64,000 nucleotides of DNA from Methylotenera sp. (GTDB lineage: Bacteria; Pseudomonadota; Gammaproteobacteria; Burkholderiales; Methylophilaceae): positions 18,239 through 82,238 of the forward strand of contig NZ_JABFRA010000100.1 in NCBI RefSeq assembly GCF_013141425.1, read 5' to 3'. The translations under genes and the position numbers were made by a program. Positions 59,449-64,000 of this stretch are shown here, piece by piece. Positions within the stretch are counted from its first letter, which is position 1, and the number at the start of each line of letters is the position of its first letter. Under the pieces are notes generated by a model. That model was not told the origin of the DNA. It saw only the letters and a program-made list of their open reading frames with translations, and made no database searches.

Positions 59449-60171
59449 ATGAGCGAACTGATAGTCGAAAATTTACGTAAATCGTACAAAACACGCACTG
59501 TAGTGCAAGACATTTCTTTGCGCATAAAAAGTGGTGAAGTAGTAGGTTTGCTTGGCCCGAATGGCGCAGGCAAAACCACTAGCTTCTATATGATGGTGGG
59601 CCTAGTTGCTTTAGACGATGGCAAAATTATGCTCGATGGCAACGACTTAAGCCGCATGCCAATTCATAAGCGTGCTCGACTAGGGTTATCTTATTTACCG
59701 CAAGAACCTTCTATCTTTCGCAAATTGACAGTTTCTGAAAACATTCTTGCGGTGCTACAACTACAAGACATGACTGAAGAGGCGATGGATGAAAAACTGG
59801 AATCCTTACTCGAAGAACTGCATATTGAACATATCCGCGACAGCGCGGCCGTGAGTTTATCCGGTGGTGAGCGCCGCCGGGTTGAAATTGCGCGGTGCCT
59901 TGCATCCAATCCTAGCTTTATTTTGCTGGATGAACCTTTTGCAGGGATAGACCCGATTGCCGTGATTGATATACAAAAAATTATTCACTTTTTAACTGCT
60001 CGCAATATTGGCGTTTTGATTACCGACCACAACGTACGTGAAACTTTGGGTATTTGCGATCGTGCCTACATCGTGAATCAAGGCCATGTTTTTGCATCAG
60101 GCATTCCAAGTGAAATCGTAGAAAATGAGCGCGTGCGTGAAGTTTATTTAGGCAAAGATTTTAGACTATGA
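59449..60171 (+). CDS. lptB: LPS export ABC transporter ATP-binding protein LptB
   Basis: [19 protein letters not shown] Walker [34 protein letters not shown]. Confidence 0.96.
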   Translation: MSELIVENLRKSYKTRTVVQDISLRIKSGEVVGLLGPNGAGKTTSFYMMVGLVALDDGKIMLDGNDLSRMPIHKRARLGLSYLPQEPSIFRKLTVSENILAVLQLQDMTEEAMDEKLESLLEELHIEHIRDSAAVSLSGGERRRVEIARCLASNPSFILLDEPFAGIDPIAVIDIQKIIHFLTARNIGVLITDHNVRETLGICDRAYIVNQGHVFASGIPSEIVENERVREVYLGKDFRL

Positions 60172-61751
60172 AACAAGGCTTACAACTCAAATTTTCTCAA
60201 AACCTATCACTAACGCCACAGTTGCAGCAAGCGATTCGCTTATTGCAACTTTCTACTTTAGAACTCAATCAAGAAATTGATTTACTGATGCAAACCAACC
60301 CATTGCTAGAACGTGGCGATGACGGTGAAGATGAATACGGCAACTCTACAGATAACATTGAAGACGAAGTCACGCTGAACACAACCAGCAACGATGGAAA
60401 TACCGCAGAACCGAATCAAGATTTTGACGCTAATATTGATTTTGAGCTCGACAAAACCAATACCGACTTTTCAGAAAGTAAAACCGAATTAAGCTCAACG
60501 GAATCTTCCGACTTTGAAGCTAGCACGACTGAATTTGAGGCAAATGCCAGCGATTTCTCAGCCGAATTCAACGATGAATATGACGAGTATTCAAATGGTA
60601 GCCTGTGGGACGAAAATAATACGCCTGCGGATGACGACAGCGATTTCAAACAACAAGAAACCTTGCAAGTCAGTTTACGCGAACACTTACTGTCTCAACT
60701 CAAATTGATGCCGCTATCCGAGCGCGATCAAACACTGACTTTATTACTCGTAGATAGTATTAATGAAGATGGCTATTTAGAAGAGTCGCTAGAAGACATT
60801 GCGGAACAAATGCCGCCTGAGCTTGAAATTGACGCGCTAGAGCTACAAACCGCCTTGCATCATGTGCAAAATCTAGACCCCGCAGGCGTAGGTGCGCGTA
60901 ATCTAAGTGAATGCCTATTATTGCAGCTTGATTTACTCCCTAAATATACCCCACATTTGGCGCTTGCCAAGCTAATGGCCAAGCATTATTTGCCCGCATT
61001 GGGCGCCCGCGACTTTGGTAAATTGCGTAAAGAATTGGGTTGCGATGAATCCACACTAAAAAGTGTGCAACAGCTTATAACTAATTTGAACCCACGCCCA
61101 GGCAGTGCGTTCAGCGTGATTGGTTCTGAGCATTACATACAGCATGAAGTCATTATTAAAAAAGTAAAAGGCATTTGGATTGCCAGCCTGAATGACGCGG
61201 TGATTCCAAAACTGAAAATCAATCAACTCTACGCCAATATTTTAAAACGCAACCGCGATAGCTCGAGCCAATATTTACAAAGCCAGATGCAAGAAGCTAA
61301 ATGGATGATTAAAAATATTCAACAGCGTTTTTCTACTATATTGCGTGTATCTCAAGCGATTACTGACCGTCAACGCAACTTTTTGGAATATGGTGAAGTT
61401 GCCATGAAGCCGCTAGTACTACGTGAAATCGCTGAAGAACTTGAATTGCATGAATCCACCATCTCGCGCGTCACCAATAACAAATACATGCTGACGCCAC
61501 GCGGTATTTTTGAATTGAAATACTTTTTTGGTAGCTCGGTTGCAACCGATACCGGCGGCACCTGTTCAGCTACTGCGATACGTGCGCTGATCAAGCAGTT
61601 GGTCGAACAAGAAAATCCTAAGAAACCATTTTCTGACAACCAAATTACTGATCTACTAGCCAAACAAGGCATCGTAGTGGCGCGTCGCACCATAGCAAAA
61701 TATCGTGAATCACTCAATATTGCCCCTGCCAGTTTGCGCAAAACACTTTAG
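60168..61751 (+). CDS. rpoN: RNA polymerase sigma-54 factor
   Basis: [33 protein letters not shown]; RpoN box [10 protein letters not shown]. Confidence 0.96.
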   Translation: MKQGLQLKFSQNLSLTPQLQQAIRLLQLSTLELNQEIDLLMQTNPLLERGDDGEDEYGNSTDNIEDEVTLNTTSNDGNTAEPNQDFDANIDFELDKTNTDFSESKTELSSTESSDFEASTTEFEANASDFSAEFNDEYDEYSNGSLWDENNTPADDDSDFKQQETLQVSLREHLLSQLKLMPLSERDQTLTLLLVDSINEDGYLEESLEDIAEQMPPELEIDALELQTALHHVQNLDPAGVGARNLSECLLLQLDLLPKYTPHLALAKLMAKHYLPALGARDFGKLRKELGCDESTLKSVQQLITNLNPRPGSAFSVIGSEHYIQHEVIIKKVKGIWIASLNDAVIPKLKINQLYANILKRNRDSSSQYLQSQMQEAKWMIKNIQQRFSTILRVSQAITDRQRNFLEYGEVAMKPLVLREIAEELELHESTISRVTNNKYMLTPRGIFELKYFFGSSVATDTGGTCSATAIRALIKQLVEQENPKKPFSDNQITDLLAKQGIVVARRTIAKYRESLNIAPASLRKTL

Positions 61752-61776
61752 ACCTGAATAACCATTCATTTATCCT

Positions 61777-62355
61777 ATGCGCATTGCGAGTGTCTTACAA
61801 AGTAGTAGTATCAAGCAAGCGCAGAACATTGCCTTAGACAACAATGTTTCATCGATTGGCTTATCGCTCCTGCACGACATCTATGCGAACAACTATGGCT
61901 GGTTAGTTAAATTACTGAATAAAAAATTAAGTTGCCAGCATAGTGCGGCAGATTTAGCGCAAGAGACTTTTCTTAAGCTACTACATAAAAACAATCACAT
62001 TGGCATTATTGAACCCCGCGCGTACTTAACCACCATCGCACACGGTTTGATGGTGAGTCTCATTCGCCGGCGAGAACTCGAAAAAACTTACCTTGCAGCG
62101 CTGGCCAATATCCCCGTTGCCGAGCAACCCTCTGCTGAAGCGAGGTTAATCACTTTAGAAACCTTAGTGCAGCTTGATGCGATGCTAGACGGCATGCCAC
62201 CTAAAGTACGCAAGGCCTATTTATTACTACAGTTAGAAGGCTTAAGTTACGCCGAGATTGCCAATCAGCTTGGCGTAACAAGCCGCTCTGTTACAAACTA
62301 CATAGCCAAAGCCGCGTTACATTGTGCAATTTTTAAGCAGCATTTATCGAATTAA
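61777..62355 (+). CDS. FecI-like ECF sigma factor
   Basis: SAADLAQETFLKLL; EPRAYLTTIAHGLMVSLIRRRELE; LEGLSYAEIANQLGVTSRSVTNYIAKAALHC; followed by FecR. Confidence 0.88.
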   Translation: MRIASVLQSSSIKQAQNIALDNNVSSIGLSLLHDIYANNYGWLVKLLNKKLSCQHSAADLAQETFLKLLHKNNHIGIIEPRAYLTTIAHGLMVSLIRRRELEKTYLAALANIPVAEQPSAEARLITLETLVQLDAMLDGMPPKVRKAYLLLQLEGLSYAEIANQLGVTSRSVTNYIAKAALHCAIFKQHLSN

Positions 62356-62381
62356 ATGAGTTTCACTTTATTAAAACGCTC

Positions 62382-63326
62382 ATGTTAAAACCTTCGCAAG
62401 CAATGGTCGCTGCCAGCCAATGGTATGCAAAATTAGCTTCGGGAGAAGCCAATGAACGTGACTACGCGGCTTGGCAAAGCTGGAAAGATGCCAGCAGCAA
62501 ACATGCCCAAGCTTGGCAGCAGTTAGAAGAAATCAATCAGCAATTTCAGCAATTACCACCTAAAGTAGGTTTAACAACTTTACAAAAACCAGCGCCGCCA
62601 CGCAGACAAGCATTGAAACAACTCGCTGTAATGTTTAGTGTAGGCACGGCCAGCTGGTATACCTACCAAGAGCAACCTTGGCGTGAATTATTAGCAGACT
62701 ACAAAACCGCTGTGGGTGAGACTCGCGAAATACAGCTCGCGGATGGCACGCAGCTTTACCTAAATACCAATACCACCATTAATGTGCTGTATAACAACCA
62801 GCAGCGACAAGTAGAGTTGATAGAAGGTGAAGTGCTGATTAAAACAGGCCACCAAGATACCGCACAGCGCAACTTTACCGTAAAAACGCAATATGGTTTG
62901 GTAACAGCATTAGGCACCCATTTTTCTGTTCGTAATTTTGCAGATTACACAAAAGCCAGCCTATTTGAAGGTCAAATTAAAGTAGAGCCTGAAAGCAACC
63001 TAGGGCAAAATATTGTCCTAAATGCAGGGGAATCTATCAACTTTACTAGCACGCAACTATCACGCCCTGAAAAAGCAAGGCTAACCGATGCTGCATGGTC
63101 AAAAGGTATTTTAGTAGCATATGCCATGCCCTTAGCGCAATTCTTGGCGGAACTCTCACGTTACCGTCCAGGCTTGTTGCGCTGCGACCCCGCAGTCGCC
63201 AAACTTGAAATTTCCGGCTCGTTTCCCACACAAGATACCGATGCCGTACTTGAAACGCTTACCAACACCTTGCCTGTTCGCATCCACACAATAATGGGAT
63301 ATTGGACGACTATTCAAGCCAGTTAA
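62382..63326 (+). CDS. FecR-like anti-sigma regulator
   Basis: ASQWYAKLASGEANERDYAAWQSW; ADGTQLYLNTNTTINVLYNNQQRQVELIEGEVLI FecR domain. Confidence 0.9.
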   Translation: MLKPSQAMVAASQWYAKLASGEANERDYAAWQSWKDASSKHAQAWQQLEEINQQFQQLPPKVGLTTLQKPAPPRRQALKQLAVMFSVGTASWYTYQEQPWRELLADYKTAVGETREIQLADGTQLYLNTNTTINVLYNNQQRQVELIEGEVLIKTGHQDTAQRNFTVKTQYGLVTALGTHFSVRNFADYTKASLFEGQIKVEPESNLGQNIVLNAGESINFTSTQLSRPEKARLTDAAWSKGILVAYAMPLAQFLAELSRYRPGLLRCDPAVAKLEISGSFPTQDTDAVLETLTNTLPVRIHTIMGYWTTIQAS

Positions 63327-63363
63327 AGTTGGCCCAATAAATAAGCTCATACCATACTTTTTT

Positions 63364-63419
63364 GTAAGAGCGGTCCGTGACCGCGAGAGTAAAAGTTCGC
63401 GGTCACGGACCGCTCCTAC
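63364..63419. repeat. REPIN-like pair of inverted REP sequences
   Basis: GTAAGAGCGGTCCGTGACCGCGA (63364-63386), spacer GAGTAAAAGT, TCGCGGTCACGGACCGCTCCTAC (63397-63419); each half carries its own GCGGTC-CGT-GACCGC-type hairpin. Confidence 0.82.
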
Positions 63420-63560
63420 TGAAACCGATGCATGATGTTTGTTATTTAGGGTGCCCGTATAAAAATATTTTCACATCTCTTTCCTGTTTTAAAATCTCGT
63501 GCGGCATAGCTAATAGAAACCAAAATAATTATTTTGGAGAATTGGTAAGGGAAGCATTAC

Positions 63561-64000
63561 ATGGCGCATAGAAATACCAAAATAAATAAATCTAAGAACT
63601 TGCAATCCATCAATGTAGGTTTGGCTAGCATTATGTTTGTTTTGCTAAATGGCGCACAACAAAACACCGCATTAGCTGCAGATAATCAAACAAAAGCTAG
63701 CGCCTCCAAAACATACAATATCCCAGCAGGAAGCTTAAGCGAGGCACTCCCAGCTTACGCCGCCGAAACAGGCACCTTGCTGGGTTTTGACCCAAAACTG
63801 ACCCAAGGCAAAGAAACCAAAGGCTTAAAAGGCAACTACAGCACCCAAGAAGGCTTCAAAGAGTTACTTAAAGGCACCGGCCTAGAAATAGTGGATGACA
63901 AGCGTGGTGGCTATTTTTTGGACAAAGCGCTACCACCAGCGCCCGCCAAAGCCACCATTCCGACATTGGGTGCCAATGAAAATCAAAAAACTGGCGAAAT
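63561..64000 (+). CDS. TonB-dependent (siderophore) receptor with N-terminal STN signalling domain, partial (3' end outside window)
   Basis: MAHRNTKINKSKNLQSINVGLASIMFVLLNGAQQNTALAAD signal peptide, then YNIPAGSLSEALPAYAAETGTLLGFDPKLTQGKETKGLKGNYSTQEGFKELLKGTGLEIVDDKRGGYFL; follows fecI-fecR. Confidence 0.88.
   Translation, partial: MAHRNTKINKSKNLQSINVGLASIMFVLLNGAQQNTALAADNQTKASASKTYNIPAGSLSEALPAYAAETGTLLGFDPKLTQGKETKGLKGNYSTQEGFKELLKGTGLEIVDDKRGGYFLDKALPPAPAKATIPTLGANENQKTGE

Noticed and set aside
1-64000. CRISPR arrays, tRNA/rRNA genes, prophage or intact IS elements
   Set aside because: No regularly spaced direct repeats, no tRNA-like cloverleaf or rRNA sequence recognised, and no transposase or phage structural genes among the ORFs.

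Overview
The 64 kb window reads as an ordinary bacterial chromosome segment. Gene content and order (pepA-holC, ECF sigma/DUF3619/DUF3106/RDD, purM/perM-hda, kdsD-kdsC-lptC-lptA-lptB-rpoN) suggest a betaproteobacterium, possibly Methylophilaceae; the taxonomic guess is inference. It is almost fully coding: the topA 3' end, pbpG-like, gcvH-like, holC, pepA, lptFG, an ECF sigma module, pilSR-like, a GH17/GT2 beta-glucan-type cluster, a NaxD/ArnC/ArnT-like cluster, ampD, an RND efflux pair, YjgN-family plus M48 peptidase, rsmB, purM, hda, ahpCF, soxYZ, bepA-like, moaC, thiO, kefB-like, the Kds/Lpt block, rpoN and the start of a fecI-fecR-TonB receptor locus. I saw no rRNA, tRNA, CRISPR array, prophage or intact transposon. 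The observations most worth a second look are: (1) a 115 bp imperfect-palindrome MITE-like element between purM and perM; (2) a REPIN-like pair of inverted REP hairpins between fecR and the TonB receptor; (3) a type IV pilin-like IGILAAVAIPAYQQY segment plus acidic insert inside a YjgN/DUF898 protein next to an M48 peptidase; (4) a possible lipid A or surface-glycan amino-sugar cassette; (5) a possible phosphoglycerol-substituted beta-glucan cluster; (6) ampD with no ATG/GTG/TTG start; (7) orphan soxYZ with a shortened C-terminal carrier motif; (8) a holC-adjacent coiled-coil protein with tandem ~60-64 aa repeats. All calls come from reading the sequence; no database searches were run.
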